NCBI GenBank assembly: GCA_963575745.1
Contig: CAUYUJ010022404.1
Coordinates: forward strand, 140,001-204,000
Direction: 5' to 3'
DNA: 64,000 nucleotides
Source: Prorocentrum cordatum
Lineage: Eukaryota; Sar; Dinophyceae; Prorocentrales; Prorocentraceae
The position numbers were made by a program, and so were the translations under genes. The notes beneath the pieces are model-generated. The model had not been told where the DNA came from. It searched no databases and worked only from the letters and a program-made list of their open reading frames with translations. Below, piece after piece: positions 25,743-37,449 of the stretch (the first letter of the stretch is position 1; the number at the start of each line of letters is the position of its first letter).

Positions 25743-26398
25743 TGCCACCGAATTTCAGACATGTGGCAAATCCCTTGTGTTTTTGGACCCTGACCCTACG
25801 GATCTGCGTGAGGGGTGATACCGAATTTCAGACATGTGGCAAATCTCCTGTGTTTTTGGACTCTGACCCTGCCGATCTGCGTGAGGGGTGCCGCCGAATT
25901 TCAGAAATGTGGCAAATCCGCGTGTTTTTGGACCCTGACCTTGCTGATCTGCGTGAGGGATGATACCGAATTTCAGAAATGTTGCAAATCCCCTTTGTGT
26001 TTGGACCCTGACCGCGCCCATCTGCGTGAGGGGCGCCACCGAATTTTAGAAATGTGGCAAATCTCATGTGTTTTTGGACCCGTACCCTTTCGATCTGCGT
26101 GAGGGGTGATACCGGATTTCAGACATGTGGCAACTCCCCTTTGTTTTTGGACCCTGACCTTACTGATCTGCGTGAGGGGTGATACCGAATTTTAGAAATG
26201 TGGCAAATCTCATGTGTTTTAAGACCCCCCGCCGATCTGCGTGAGGGGTGCCAGCGAATTTCAGAAATGTTGCAAATCCCATTTGTTTTTTGGATCCTGA
26301 CCCCGCCGATCCGGGTGAGGGGTGCCAGCAAGTTTCAGAAATGTGGCACATCCCTTGTGTTTCTGGACCCTGACCCTGCCGATCTGCGTGAGGGGTGT
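25743..26398. repeat. 73-bp minisatellite, nine units
   Basis: Units start near 25743, 25816, 25889, 25961, 26032, 26106, 26178, 26247 and 26321. The core reads CGAATTTCAGAAATGTGGCA, followed by a GTGTTTTTGGACCCTGACC block and GATCTGCGTGAGGGGTG. The word before the core alternates between a CCACC type and an ATACC type for the first six units, giving a 146-bp higher-order dimer, then drifts. Confidence 0.95.
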
Positions 26399-26585
26399 AA
26401 ATTTTTATTCACCCCAGCAATTCAGAGCACACGCTCAGGGCGTGCTAAAACTGCTCGTTTTCCACCCCCCTGTCACGCGGTCCATCAACAAGGAACAGTA
26501 AGCAGCAAGAAGCAGAACTGTAACAGTGGAAACTGGAAGTTGCAACTGGTACAGGAAACTGGTGGCCCCACAAGGGGGCCAGCGG

Positions 26586-26935
26586 ATTACTATTACGATT
26601 ACGATTGCTATTTCTATTAGTCTTACTATTACTATGTTTATTTCTATTACTAGCATTATTATTATTATCACAGTTATTATTACTACTATTGCTATTATTA
26701 TTCCCTTGCCTTATAGCCCTATAGCCCTATAGCCTTGTGGCCCTATAGCCATATAGCCCTATAACTCTATAGCCTTATGGCCCTTATGGCCCTTATGGCC
26801 CTATGGCTCTGTAGCCCTATAGCCCTATAGCCCTATAGCCCTACAGCCGATGAGCACCTCTAGTCCTATAGCCCTATAGCCACATAGCTTTATAGCCCTG
26901 TAGCTCTATAGCCCCATAGCCCTATAGTCCTACAC
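26586..26935. repeat. TATTAC tract and CCCTATAG octamer array
   Basis: A short TATTAC-rich tract (26586-26704) passes into an octanucleotide array of CCCTATAG (26705-26935). The octamer resembles the plant/algal-type telomere repeat CCCTAAA but differs in length and sequence, and the array is internal. Confidence 0.9.
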
Positions 26936-26979
26936 AGATTATGAATAGGTTTTTCTCCCGTATCATTTTCTTTAGTTCT

Positions 26980-27005
26980 CCTACCACTGCTACTACCACT
27001 ACCAG

Positions 27006-27036
<31 letters not shown>

Positions 27037-27052
27037 GGTACTATTGCTACTG

Positions 27053-27085
<33 letters not shown>

Positions 27086-27086
27086 T

Positions 27087-27136
<50 letters not shown>

Positions 27137-27232
27137 ATACTACTACTACTACTACTACCACTACTATTGCTACTGCTACTACTACTACGACGAATTCTAC
27201 GGCTAGTACTTCTATCATTTTTGTTGCTGCTT

Positions 27233-27265
<33 letters not shown>

Positions 27266-27860
27266 TATCTGTCCTTAATACTACTTCTACTACTACTACT
27301 GCTACTACTACTCCTACTACTAATACGACGGCTATTACTACTCCTACGACTACTATTAGTACCAGTACTAATTCTATTACTCCTACTAGCAATACTACTG
27401 CTACTCGTACTACTACATATATTACTACTACGGCTACGACTGCTACTACTACTATTACTACTACTACGACTTCTAGTTGTATTTTTGCCAGCACCCTCAT
27501 TGCTTCTACTACCACGACCTGCTACGACCTACTACGACTTACCACTACAACAACAACAACAACTACTACTACTACTACGATTACTACTACTACTACTGCT
27601 ACTACTACTACGACTACTACTACTACTACTACTACTACTCATGCTACTAGTAGTACTGCTACGACGACGACGACGACTACTACTACTACTACTGCTACTA
27701 CTACTACTACTACTACTACTACGACTACTACTCGTACCACTCCAACCACTACCACTACTACTACGGCGACGCCTACTACTACTTCTTTTACTGCCACTGC
27801 TACTACTACTACCGCTAATACTACTACTTCTACGATTTTTTCTTTTATTATTACTCTTAC
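26980..27860. repeat. (TAC)n array
   Basis: About 880 bp of TAC triplets with CGA/ACG interruptions. Thr, Leu and Val homopolymer frames across it are not genes. Confidence 0.95.
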
Positions 27861-29127
27861 TTTCACTACGATTATTGCTGCTACAATTCGGTGTCCTATT
27901 GCTAGTACCACTATTTCGATTGACTGCAGCTTGCAATCGACGGCTTTACATCTAACTTCTAATTGAGATGCCAGCGCGGGCCACAGTATCACCCATGCGG
28001 CCGAGCGCTGGTCCACACAAACATGTCCGGGGCCACACACACGCGCGCACACCCCGAACGAGCCACACAAACACGCGGTCGCTCCCGCCTGAGGTCTCCT
28101 AGGCGTTCAGTTTCATTCGGATTGCGTAGTTGCTGATGAGGAGTCCAGGAGCGAACATGAGTGCAGGCGACGCGTGTATCCTACACCCCAAGACCAATCG
28201 ACGCATGTATAGGATATTGCACGAGTGCGCATGCGGAGAATATTGCTTCCGCCCTGCCGCTAGGATGCGCCAGTTCAACTCGATCAAGACTGTAGTGGTG
28301 ATGCCTGCATCCATCCAGGGCTACGAGAGGACCGACATGCTGCTCCAGACGCTGATTGTCCGTGCGTCGCTCTCAGGTATCTGTCTGATTGTATGAGCAT
28401 TGGGCGACCTTTATTAGACTGAGTGTACGTCAGTAGATGATAGGTGTTCGCACGGACGCTTGTCAGAACAGCATATTCGACATGCAGGTATGGGTGTCGG
28501 CTTTCAGGAAAAAACTCAGTACGCTTGAACGGGGGAATACCGTTTCATACTAAGAGCATTCTGGATTAAGGTGGAATGGCGGGGATGATGCTGATGAATA
28601 GGAAACTCACACTCGGGAGTGACGGGGGCCAGAAGGAGAGGCGGAGGAGGACGTGGCAGGAGGAGGTAGAGTAGGAGGAGGATGAGGAGGATCACGAGGA
28701 GGAGGAGGAAGGAAGGGAAGGGACGCTGAGTACGAGCCGTGCGTGCGCGTGCGGCTGCGCGCCCTAAGAACTCAGCGGGTCTTGGTCTGCCCATCGCGCG
28801 GCGATCTACCCCACCCGTTCCAAGTCCCCCCCTCATAAACCTGTTACAGGAATTCATCATTGCGAGAGGTGCCCCCTTGAAATACGAGCGCCCAATGGTT
28901 CTGAAGTTCACTAAGGCGAGCCATGTTCGCAAATGAGTTGTCATCCTTTCTTCTAGCTAGAATAACAGCAACGAAGTACATTTGATTAAGTCCAAGGAAA
29001 CGTCCATCGAGAGCTCCGCTCTGAACAAGAGCAGTTCTCATCCCGCGCATGTTTTAACTGTTTAATTTACCAGGCATAGATCCCCAGGAATTCTCAAGCC
29101 AGAATCCCGTGACCGCCCGCCATCCGT
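27861..29127. other. Mostly no gene; one weak ORF
   Basis: A frame on the plus strand at 28157-28396 begins ATGAGTGCAGG and encodes about 80 residues with Cys, Arg and a C-A-C-G-E-Y-C cluster, followed by GGTATCTG at 28375-28382, which could be a splice donor. It may be a stray exon, but I cannot name it. The rest shows nothing. Confidence 0.35.
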
Positions 29128-29870
29128 ATCCGCGCATCTGTTACACGGTTGTAGAAAACCCTGGTCATCTAGATTTGGGGATATCGAATTAGAGTTCTAT
29201 GGTAAAATGAAGCCGCCCTCCATTCGTGTAATCTTGGGAGCGTTTGAGACGAGTGTGCGCGGCCCCAATGCGGGAGGCACGTTGTAACAACGACCCGCTC
29301 ACAATCCGCGTATCTCTTGGACTCTGTTAAGACGAGTGGACTCTTGGACTCTTGGACTCTTGGACAAAACTATATGCTCTCCACCCGCGCAGCCGCTAGA
29401 GGCGAAAACCACATTGGGCAAACTGGTAACACTCCGTATATGTGTACCTAGTGGAAGTTTTTGAAACGGATGTGCGTTACCCTGTTGCGGGAACCACAAT
29501 GTGACAACGATCCACCATCCATGCGTGTATCTCTTGGGCGTTCCTACAGACCAGTGTGCGCGGCACTCCGGTGAGAGTTACGTACTGAAAACGGTCCGCT
29601 CTGCATCCGTGTCATGTTTGAAGGTGTTTAGGACGGATGTGTTCGGCGCTAAGGCGAGAGTCACATTTTGAACACCGTCCGCCCTCGGTCCGTGCAGCTG
29701 ATTGAAGCTTTCACGACGAATGCGAACGGTGCTGTTGCAAGAGCCACGTACTGAAACATACCCGCCCTCTATCCGTGCAGTTGACTGTTGGATTCTTGAA
29801 GGCGACTGTGCGCGGCACTAAGGCGAGGAGCATTTTGAGAACGGTACCCTCCGTCCCTGCAACTCGAGGG
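29128..29870. repeat. Diverged tandem repeat, period about 84 bp
   Basis: About eight degenerate units, each with a CCATCCGTGYATC-like head, a GACGAGTGTGCGCGGC-like middle and a CAC.TT.TGAA-like tail. Heads lie near 29225, 29305, 29523, 29609, 29691 and 29776, with spacings of 80-86 bp where units are intact. Confidence 0.75.
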
Positions 29871-31900
29871 GATTGCAGGACATGCGCTCGTTTTTCTCTG
29901 GCAAACCCTGTCCTGGTGTGCCGTTGTGGGTATGCCTTCCTTTCGTTGTGAATATCTCCCGCACGTATGCCTGTTTTCTCAAGGCATTTTTCACGCACCG
30001 CTTGTGGAGGCCTTGTGGAGGCTATTCCAATGTTCGCGCTGGCCTCATGGAGCCGCCTTGTCGCTGGGATGTCCGATCTCTTTGTCTTCAGACAAAAGAA
30101 CTGGGAAGGAACGATCATGCGAAATGCCCGGCCTGCCCTACCCGGCACGTCTGGTGGTCAAACGAGAATTCTTTGAAACGGGGAAAGATGGGAATAGGCG
30201 GGAGAACGATGATGAGGAAGGATGTGGGAGGAGGGGGAGGAGGAAGAGGAGGAGGAGCAGGGTGACAAGGGAGGAGGCGGCGAGGGAGGCAATTGAGGGG
30301 GAGGAGTTTGAGCAGGGTGAGGAGAAGGAGGGAGGGCTTCCTCTCCTGCTTTCCCCCATCAAGCGGGCGTGCTAGGAACCACACCTACTACTCCTCCACC
30401 CGCGTGGTGCAGGCCGAGGACCAAGGGACGCGGCTCACGCCCCACTTCGTCTTCCCCTTCCCTCTCTTTCTCACCCTTCTCACGACCCCTCCCCTCCTGC
30501 GGGTTCGGGGCCCACGCTTGCTTCGGTTATCGCTGACCCGGGTCAGCGCGTCCCCCAGATTGACAGCTCGACGGCCGGGGAGGGCATGGGTGTCCGCGGC
30601 TCGGTCGGTCCAGCTGCGTCGCAGTCGGTTACGTTCGGTCGGTCTGTCCTCTTTCCCGTGCTGCCTGCGGCATGCCAGTTTCGGTTTCCGCTGCGGGTGC
30701 GGTCGGTTTCCGGATGCGTTGTCGCCGTGGACGTCATCGGCAGGGGGCGGGCAGGCTACGCGAGACATGCCTACACATGCGGCTTGTTTTTTGCCCACGA
30801 GGAGTCCCCAGAAGTTGCGACCCATTCCCAGGAAGTAAATATGTTTCTCTCCGCACCGTTATCGCGCCGCCCTTGCCATCACTACTTTTGTACTGATTGG
30901 TCATCTGCATCCGCCCAGATTCGAGAGGTATAGAAGATAGGAGCGAGCTAGCGCGCGCGCGCTGAGGGCCGTCCCCTCGTCGTCGTCGTGTCGTCGGCCG
31001 GCCGGCCTCTTCCCTCACACACATGTCTCTCTTATCTGCTTAACAGAACCTGCCTTCCAATCGTGGCCTTGTCCAAGCCCCCTGAGCATTCCTCACGAAA
31101 TGTAAATTCAGGGGGAACAGGATACCATATCAGATCGTGCTGCAGGGATAGCCAATATCCAGGCAAAAAGCTGGTTATCAGCCGAAACGACGGCTCAACC
31201 GTTGGCTTCGCTGGGCCAAGGACCAAAGGAAGGATCGCTCGGAGGAAGGACGCAACACAATCGTCCCGAGCGTATTGCCAAGGACGGCGCCCCTTGAGGG
31301 CGACCTCGTCCTCTCAACCGTCCCAAAAGACCAGTGCCAGAGTCGGTGTTTGATTTGACAGCGGGAGACTCCCCTGTGGGTCAGCAGCCAGAAAGCTCAA
31401 ACGCAAGGCAGGGGGCCTGGCTCAGCCTACCCGCGGAAGGCCATCAGAGATCGTCTCAGCACACTCGAGCCCGAGAATCTAAGTCCGCACGAGCTACGAC
31501 GAAAAGAGTTCGCCGGGAAATGGTCTCGCCAGCCCGCCCGGCGGGGATCATTTCTTCGACGGCCAAGCAATGCAGTTCGTAATGGCTGGGCAGGATGGAG
31601 AAGAGAGCGACGGGCAGTCAGGGGAAGAGAGCTTGCATTCAATCGAGAAAAATGAGGAATATGCCAACTTTCACATGTTCCTTGGGCCTCAAATCGTCCG
31701 CATCCTCTCCTGAACTCGCCCTGTTGCCGCGTCTCAGGTGGTGGCCAATTGGATACATAGACGATTGATTACGGGCCGACCGAAACGTTCCGAAGAACTG
31801 TCCTTGACTCTGGAGATCAATCAGCGGGGGCCGTCTTTGATAGCTCCTTCGCACGCAGATCTGCGTCCGACCCCCTCGCGTGGGGATCCCCTCGTGCTGG
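29871..31900. other. No supported gene
   Basis: Short mixed frames on both strands and a GGA-rich run at 30220-30340. A frame around 31334-31582 has balanced composition but no motif or start context that I can defend. Confidence 0.45.
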
Positions 31901-31910
31901 CGGCCCAGCC

Positions 31911-32567
31911 GTGTCAGCCGGGGGCGTTCAAGAATTGCAGGGTGGAGAACATTCTGACGACGTAAGGGCCCCCGGAGACGGTGCGCTGGGACGCGCAAGA
32001 GGGAGTTCCTCGGCTCAGCCGACGGTGCTCTCATCCGACGCCCCGCGTTTAGCTCGGCGCGCGAGGGGGCCGACTGGTGTGACTCCGCTGCCGAAGATAC
32101 AGAAGAACAAAAGCGATATCGATGACCTTAATCTTCCGCCGTTGAGAGAAGGATTCTATCGTCAAAGCCTTAGAACGGCAGTCGGCCAGCCGACTGAAAG
32201 CCTCGTGCCACCGAGGATGGACTACGGCAGGGTGCCAGAACTCGATGGACTTCTCATGCCAAATGAGAAGGACGAAGCAGAAGGCAAGCTGCAAATATCG
32301 CAACGGAACACGGGGTCAAGAGCGAGAGAGCAGAAAACGCCGACATCGAGTAGGGGTCGAGACAGGGCCCCGAGAGCAGGGCGCTCAAGCTCAGAGAAAT
32401 TTGGCGCCCTTGCGCCCCCGTGTCCACCGTCGGGGGGCCCGCTGGAACGCGAACTCGGACTGCCCGCCCCAGGCGGAGAACCGATGCCCGGGGAAAGCGC
32501 GCATGCCCGGGGGGTCCCGCGGTTGCCCCTCGTGTGTGCGGCGTTCTCAAGTATTCCCTACATGTAG
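31911..32567 (+). CDS. Unrecognised ORF, possibly part of a decayed gene
   Basis: An open frame of about 218 codons with mixed composition. Its middle (about 32090-32300) is charged and non-repetitive, with a YRQSLRTAVGQPTE-type segment that looks like real protein. The last third is Pro/Gly/Arg-rich. The ATG is not supported by context. It lies just upstream of the coiled-coil pseudogene on the same strand and may belong with it. No function is inferred. Confidence 0.3.
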   Translation: MSAGGVQELQGGEHSDDVRAPGDGALGRARGSSSAQPTVLSSDAPRLARRARGPTGVTPLPKIQKNKSDIDDLNLPPLREGFYRQSLRTAVGQPTESLVPPRMDYGRVPELDGLLMPNEKDEAEGKLQISQRNTGSRAREQKTPTSSRGRDRAPRAGRSSSEKFGALAPPCPPSGGPLERELGLPAPGGEPMPGESAHARGVPRLPLVCAAFSSIPYM

Positions 32568-32688
32568 TGCATCGTGGCTCTTCGAGGACTGCGTCGCAGT
32601 AGCAGAACGCAACTGACGATGTATCGCTTTTGGAGAATGGGAAGGGAAACGGCGACAGGAACGAGAGCAGTTGAGGTCAGCAAGTGTA

Positions 32689-33960
32689 CAAATCCAGCAG
32701 ATCCCCGGCCAGGCAAAGATAGATAGAAGGGCCACTGTTGACGCCGACCGCCGGCTCGCAGGGCCCGAAGCAGAAAAGCTCGCCATTGCCCGCAGATTCG
32801 AGGCTGGGAAGGAAGCTACTGCGCGCCATGCCGAGCAAGAAAAGGCCGATATTGCAGAGGACGCATAGAGGCGTATCAATCAAGCGGTGGCAGAAGCCGC
32901 TGAACTCGCGAGCGCGGTTCAACGGCGCCTCGCGCAGGAGGAACAAGAGATGCGCAGGATTCAAGGGGCGGCCGGGCATGTGATATCGCCGTCGCAACGC
33001 CGGGCGGAAAATGAGCGCGTCGAATCAGATATCGCTGCGAACGCCGCCAGACGGGAAGGAGAGAGAGCGGCCCGAGAACAGGCAGCACAGGAAACCAAAG
33101 GGATCCGCGACCAAGGTGACATTGCAAGGATCGAGGCTGAAAAGGAGCGGCGCGCGCCCTCCAAGAGCAGGGCCAAGAGGCCGAGGCCATAAGAGAGGCC
33201 GACCACGGGCGGAAGGCAGAGGCTTGGGCTCATGCCGAAGGGCGTGCAGATGAGCAGAGCAAGAATGATGCGCTCCTCATTCGCGCCGTCAGTGAAGAAA
33301 ATAGAAGGCCCAAGCCTGACTTAGAGCAACGTGGTCGGGCAAGAGAATCTCCGGCGAAATTTGCGATGGCGGGGCGGCCCAGCGCGGCCGCTGAGCGTGC
33401 TTGGTCGACGGGCCCGGCTCGGCCGAGGCGTCGCGTCGCGGGCGCGGGCGAGCTCGACGCCGGCTCGGCCGGCCCGTGTCGAACCACCCCCATCGGCAAG
33501 TTGTTCTTCGCCCCGTCCGAGCGAGAGCCGCTCGGCCGTCTCGACCTCGGGTGGGCGCGCAAGATGAGGCACTCCATATGTGCTCGAAGCCTATATCTCG
33601 GGTTTGCATGGGATGCGGGGAACCCACCCGTGAGGGTCGCAGGTGAAGGGGCCAAGAGATGCTCTGGGCGCGCCAAGAGCAAGGCTCCCAGAGAACAAGA
33701 TCACCCCGTTATAAAGGCAGAGCCATTCGGCATCCTTGAAGACATCTGCCGCAGGCAGGCCGAAGCAGGGAATGCGGCAGAACAAGCGGGCGAAGTGGCG
33801 CGGGAATACTTTGAGCGTTCGGAACAGTTTCTTCGACAGCGCGAGCTGCGGGTGCAGGGGCATGCGGATCGCGAAGCTGAGTTGGTCGCCATTAAGAAAG
33901 AGAGCAGCGTCAACATCAGATCAATGCGTGTTGCAAAAGTCAGATGGGGCGCGCGTCGCA
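32689..33960 (+). pseudogene. Decayed Glu/Ala/Arg-rich coiled-coil gene
   Basis: One frame (about 32689-33160) encodes a long charged helix rich in Ala, Glu, Arg and Gln (segments such as RRLAQEEQEMRR and AEKERR), interrupted by an in-frame TAG at 32866. Near 33160 the helix continues in another frame (about 33160-33365), and after a GC-rich interruption (about 33366-33690) it resumes at about 33690-33930. The order of pieces and shared composition suggest one coiled-coil protein broken by a stop, an indel and an insertion. Family unknown. Confidence 0.5.
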
Positions 33961-34068
33961 AGAGGGGGGCTGGGTTGGAACGGCAGGCCAGCAGCGTGAT
34001 AACGGCCGTGGGCGCGCCGCCCTTTCAGACCGTAGAATCAGACGTGGGCCGCCGCGTCGTCCATCGCC

Positions 34069-34260
34069 ATGTCGGTCAACGTCGCGGTGAGCAAGGGCAG
34101 CGTGAACCAGGCAGTCTTCCACGGCGAGGTTGGGGGCGGCCCCTGGCCATCCTTGGGCGAGGTCATGAGCGCGGTGTCCGACGAGGACGTGGTCGCACTT
34201 GCAGTCGGGCGCGTCGGCAGGGGCGAGCCTGTGATGGACGTCAGGAGGTGGGTGTTGCGC
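34069..34260 (+). other. Possible exon fragment
   Basis: The frame from ATG 34069 encodes about 60 residues of balanced composition (segment SLGEVMSAVSDEDVVALA) and then runs directly into the TAC array. It could be a real exon end or gene fragment. No partner exon is identified. Confidence 0.3.
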
Positions 34261-34262
34261 GT

Positions 34263-34752
34263 GCATGTACATTTATTATTATTACTGCGACTACGACTAC
34301 TACTACTACGACGACTATTACTATTACTATTGCTACAACTACTACGACGACGACGACGACTACTACTACTACTATGACTATTACTGCTACTACTACTACT
34401 ACTACTGCTGGTGCTGCTGCTGCTACTCCTATTACCACCGCTCCTACTACTATCACTACTGCGACCACGGCCACCTGGTAATACGACTAGTACTACGATT
34501 ATTTTTACTACTAACACTGTCACTACTACTTCTACGGCTCCTACCGCTACTCCTGCGACTACTACTAGTGCTACTATCACTAATAAAGATACTGTTCATG
34601 CGACGACTACTACTACTGCTACTACTACTACGACCTTCTTCTTCTACTACTACTACTACTACTGCTACTAATACTATTACTACTACTATTACTACTACAT
34701 TTTCAATAATAATAATAATACCACGAGTACTACTACTACTACGACTACTACG

Positions 34753-34793
<41 letters not shown>

Positions 34794-34809
34794 GATTACT
34801 ACTACTACG

Positions 34810-34843
<34 letters not shown>

Positions 34844-34862
34844 TTACTAGTACTACTACGTG
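34263..34862. repeat. (TAC)n array
   Basis: About 600 bp of TAC triplets with ACG interruptions and a short AATAATAAT patch at 34709-34722. Homopolymer frames are not genes. Confidence 0.95.
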
Positions 34863-35892
34863 GAAATTGCTATTACTAATGCGTCTCCCCCTCCCCCTCC
34901 AACTATTGGTGCTACCGCCGCTGCGACTACTACTTGCGTGCCCCACCCCCTGTCTCCCCCTTCGTGCCATCGCCCTGCGTTGCCTCATCCTCCGCCACCT
35001 CCTGCTCCCTCGCGCCCCCATCCCCATGCCCCATGCCCCAGTCTCCATCGCTTCCCCCCCCCCGCGCCGCGGGGCAGGGGGGGTCGCGTCGCTCCGAAGT
35101 CTTTGGTGCAGTACGTCCAGTGGTGCAAAGACTACAAGGAGCGCGACCTCCCAGCGGGCCACGCCTCCATGCGGCCGGTGCAAGCCATGCAGATGCAGCT
35201 GAGCGAGATGGCGTGTGCGGTCTGTGTTTCTTGTGGTGCTTCTCTGTTGCCGCCCGCTCGCCCCTCGCCCCCCGCGGGCCCCCCACTTGCCCCTCGACCC
35301 CGCGCCCCACGTGGCCGCTCGGCCCCGCCGGCGCCGCGCCCTTAGACCCCTCGACCCCGCGCATCTGGGCCGACGGGGGGCGGGGTCGGCGGGGCCCGGG
35401 GGCCGGGGTGCCGACGGGGTCAACGGGTCGAGGGCGCAATTGTCGATGGGCGTCGATGGTCGAGGGCGCGACGGTCGAGGCGCGGGGGTTGCAAGGTTCG
35501 AGTGCTGATGGCGAGGCGCGGGGGCTGCAATGTTCGAGGGCTGTTGGGGTCCAGGGGGATCCAGTGGCCCATCCTTGCGCTGCCCTCCTCTTCTTGTTTC
35601 GTGTGCTCTCCTCATCTCGCTTCGTCTGCTGCCTCGTCTCTCCCCCTCCTCCTCCTGGTTTGCATGCTCCTCTTCTCCGCCTCTCGCTTCGTCTGCTCCC
35701 CGCATCGCCCCTCCCCGCCTCCCCTCGCCCTTCTTCCTCGGCCATTCCCCCCCTCGCCTCGTTTTCTCTCCCGTCCGTGTCCTTGTGTTTGGCGGCTCGA
35801 GCGCAATGGCAGCCGCGTGGCGCGCCCTCTCGCGCCTTCCCGCGGCCCCGCCTGGGCCCCCGAGCTCCGATGCGTTGCGGTCTGCGCCTGGA
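34863..35892. other. GC-rich flank, possible short exon
   Basis: GC-rich, C-run-rich sequence bordering the retroelement end. One block at about 35093-35220 (plus strand) encodes a balanced peptide with KDYKERDLPAGHASMRP and could be an exon fragment. The long antisense Arg/Gly-rich frames are compositional. Confidence 0.35.
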
Positions 35893-36117
35893 CCCCGCCC
35901 CCGCAGTGCGGCGCTAGCGAAGGCGCGGCCTGCTGTAAGGCCGCGGGACGTGCCAGCCGCGAAGCGGTCAGAAGCGGGCCCTCAGGAGAAGATGATGATG
36001 ATACCAGCAGTGCAGCTCTCCCCCTTTTTGCTGCTGCGCTGGCCGCGCGCTCCTCCCGCCGGCGCTAGCGGCGCCAGGCGGGCCCCTCCTTCCGCCGCGC
36101 GAAGCGGGCCTCGCCGC
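35893..36117 (-). repeat. Split direct repeat B2 (3' end)
   Basis: About 225 bp, nearly identical in the same orientation to B1 at 36320-36544. Shared landmarks are GAAGCGGTCAGAAGCGGGCC and GATGATGATACCAGCAGTGC. It marks the inferred 3' end of the retroelement. Differences are scattered substitutions. Confidence 0.85.
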
Positions 36118-36320
36118 GGTGCCTTTAGGCACCGAGGCAAAGCCCAGGGTGGGCGGGCAAAAGAGGGCCCGTTCGGGCCCTGGGAGGGCTTTGAGCCCCG
36201 AAGGCTTGAGCGGGAGAGAGGGAGAGAGAGGGGCAGGCAGAGGCAGGGGCAGGGAGAAAGAGCAAACCCAAGCCGACTGGGGAGGGCGGGGCCCAACCGT
36301 TTAGGACAAACAACTAAGGC
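36118..36320 (-). repeat. Split direct repeat A2
   Basis: The 36187-36320 part repeats the 5' terminal segment A1 (61710-61842) with a few substitutions, including CCAACCGTTTAGGACAAACA and the GGGAGAGAGGGAGAGAGAG run. It lies exactly between the two B copies. The remaining 36118-36186 has no counterpart in A1 and begins with the palindrome GGTGCCTTTAGGCACC. Confidence 0.85.
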
Positions 36321-36544
36321 CCCGCCCCCGCAGTACGGCGCGAGCGAAAGCGCGGCCTGCTGCAAGGCCGCGGGGCGTGCCAGCCGCGAAGCGGTCAGAA
36401 GCGGGCCCTCAGGAGAATATGATGATGATACCAGCAGTGCAGCTCTCCCCCTTTTTGCTGCTGCGCTGGCCGCACGCTCCTCCCGCCGGCGCTAGCGGCG
36501 CCAGGCGGGCCCCTCCTTCCGCCACGCGAAGCGGGCCTCGCCGC
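36320..36544 (-). repeat. Split direct repeat B1
   Basis: Second copy of the B repeat, directly next to A2. Together with B2 it forms the B1-A2-B2 3' end seen in PAT-like and Ngaro-like retroelements. Confidence 0.85.
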
Positions 36545-37449
36545 CTTTGTTTTAGCGATGCTGGTGCTGCTGCCAGTGACCCTGCACGCTGGCCTGGCGG
36601 ACTCTGCACGCCGGCATTGCTGTGTGGGCGCCCTGATGGGCGCCATCAAAATTGGGTGCCGGGCTCTGTGCAGCCGGCACCGTCTAGACTCTGGGCCGTG
36701 CACAGCCGGGCGCAGGCGCCGGCGCGCACGTGAGGCCCAACTGGCCCTCCTGTCTGCCGATCGCCGCCAGGCAACTGATGCCGGCGTGCACGGCTGTCCT
36801 CCGTGAGGTTAGGCCTTGGGCTCGCGCCGGCGCACTGTTTGCTGGCGGAGCCTGACCTCGGGCCAAGGCTCGAATATGCCGTCGGTGGCACTTGGCACAG
36901 GCTGGCGCCCGGCGCCCACCGTGCGCGCTGCGGCCTCCAGTTTTCCCGGCTCCCCGCCCCCCCACGGGTGCTCGGGGCGGGCAGGGTCCGGCCCCTGACA
37001 GAGGGAGTTCCCCGGGCCGGCGCTGGGGTGCGGTCCTGTGCCTGTGCTCGAATTATGGTGCCGCGGCTGCGCGAGGCTATCAGGTTGCCAGCTGCCGTGT
37101 CCTGTGCTGACGTCAGTGCGCCCGGCAAGACCAGGCTCGACGAAGAGAGCCGGCGCGCCAGGCAGGCTTCAGCATGGCCCTTGTCCGGCGGTTGCGGAGG
37201 GCACCCACAGTATCCCAAGCACTAGCGGGGCCCCAGGCGGACGGGCCTGTGCGCGCATGCCCGCGCTGAGGTATTGGCCAGCGCCGAAGGCGCGGGTGGG
37301 TGTGCCCTGCGGGCGCGCGGCTGATCTGCCAGCGGCGCGGGTGGTTGAGTTGCGGCACTCAATTGAGCGCGCGCGGCGGTTAGGCCGGCGGCTTGGGCTG
37401 GGCGCGCGCCAGGTGTGCAAGCACCGGCGGCGCCCGCTGCGGCCCCTCA
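36545..37449 (-). other. Retroelement 3' non-coding region
   Basis: About 900 bp of GC-rich sequence between the recombinase stop and B1, with many short GC palindromes (GGCGCC, GCGCGC). No frame looks like protein. Long open frames on the plus strand are compositional. Confidence 0.55.

Noticed and set aside
25743-26398. CRISPR-like array of regularly spaced repeats
   Set aside because: Units are contiguous 73-bp repeats without unique spacers, in a eukaryotic context.
26705-26935. Possible interstitial telomere
   Set aside because: The unit is CCCTATAG (8 bp), not the 7-bp CCCTAAA type expected in dinoflagellates, and no end structure is present.
26941-27966. Thr-rich and Leu-rich ORFs of 300 or more codons
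   Set aside because: Products of the TAC array; open only because the repeat lacks stops in those frames.
35354-36365. Overlapping Arg/Pro/Ala-rich ORFs on both strands
   Set aside because: GC-rich composition keeps all frames open. The region is the retroelement's terminal repeats and flank.
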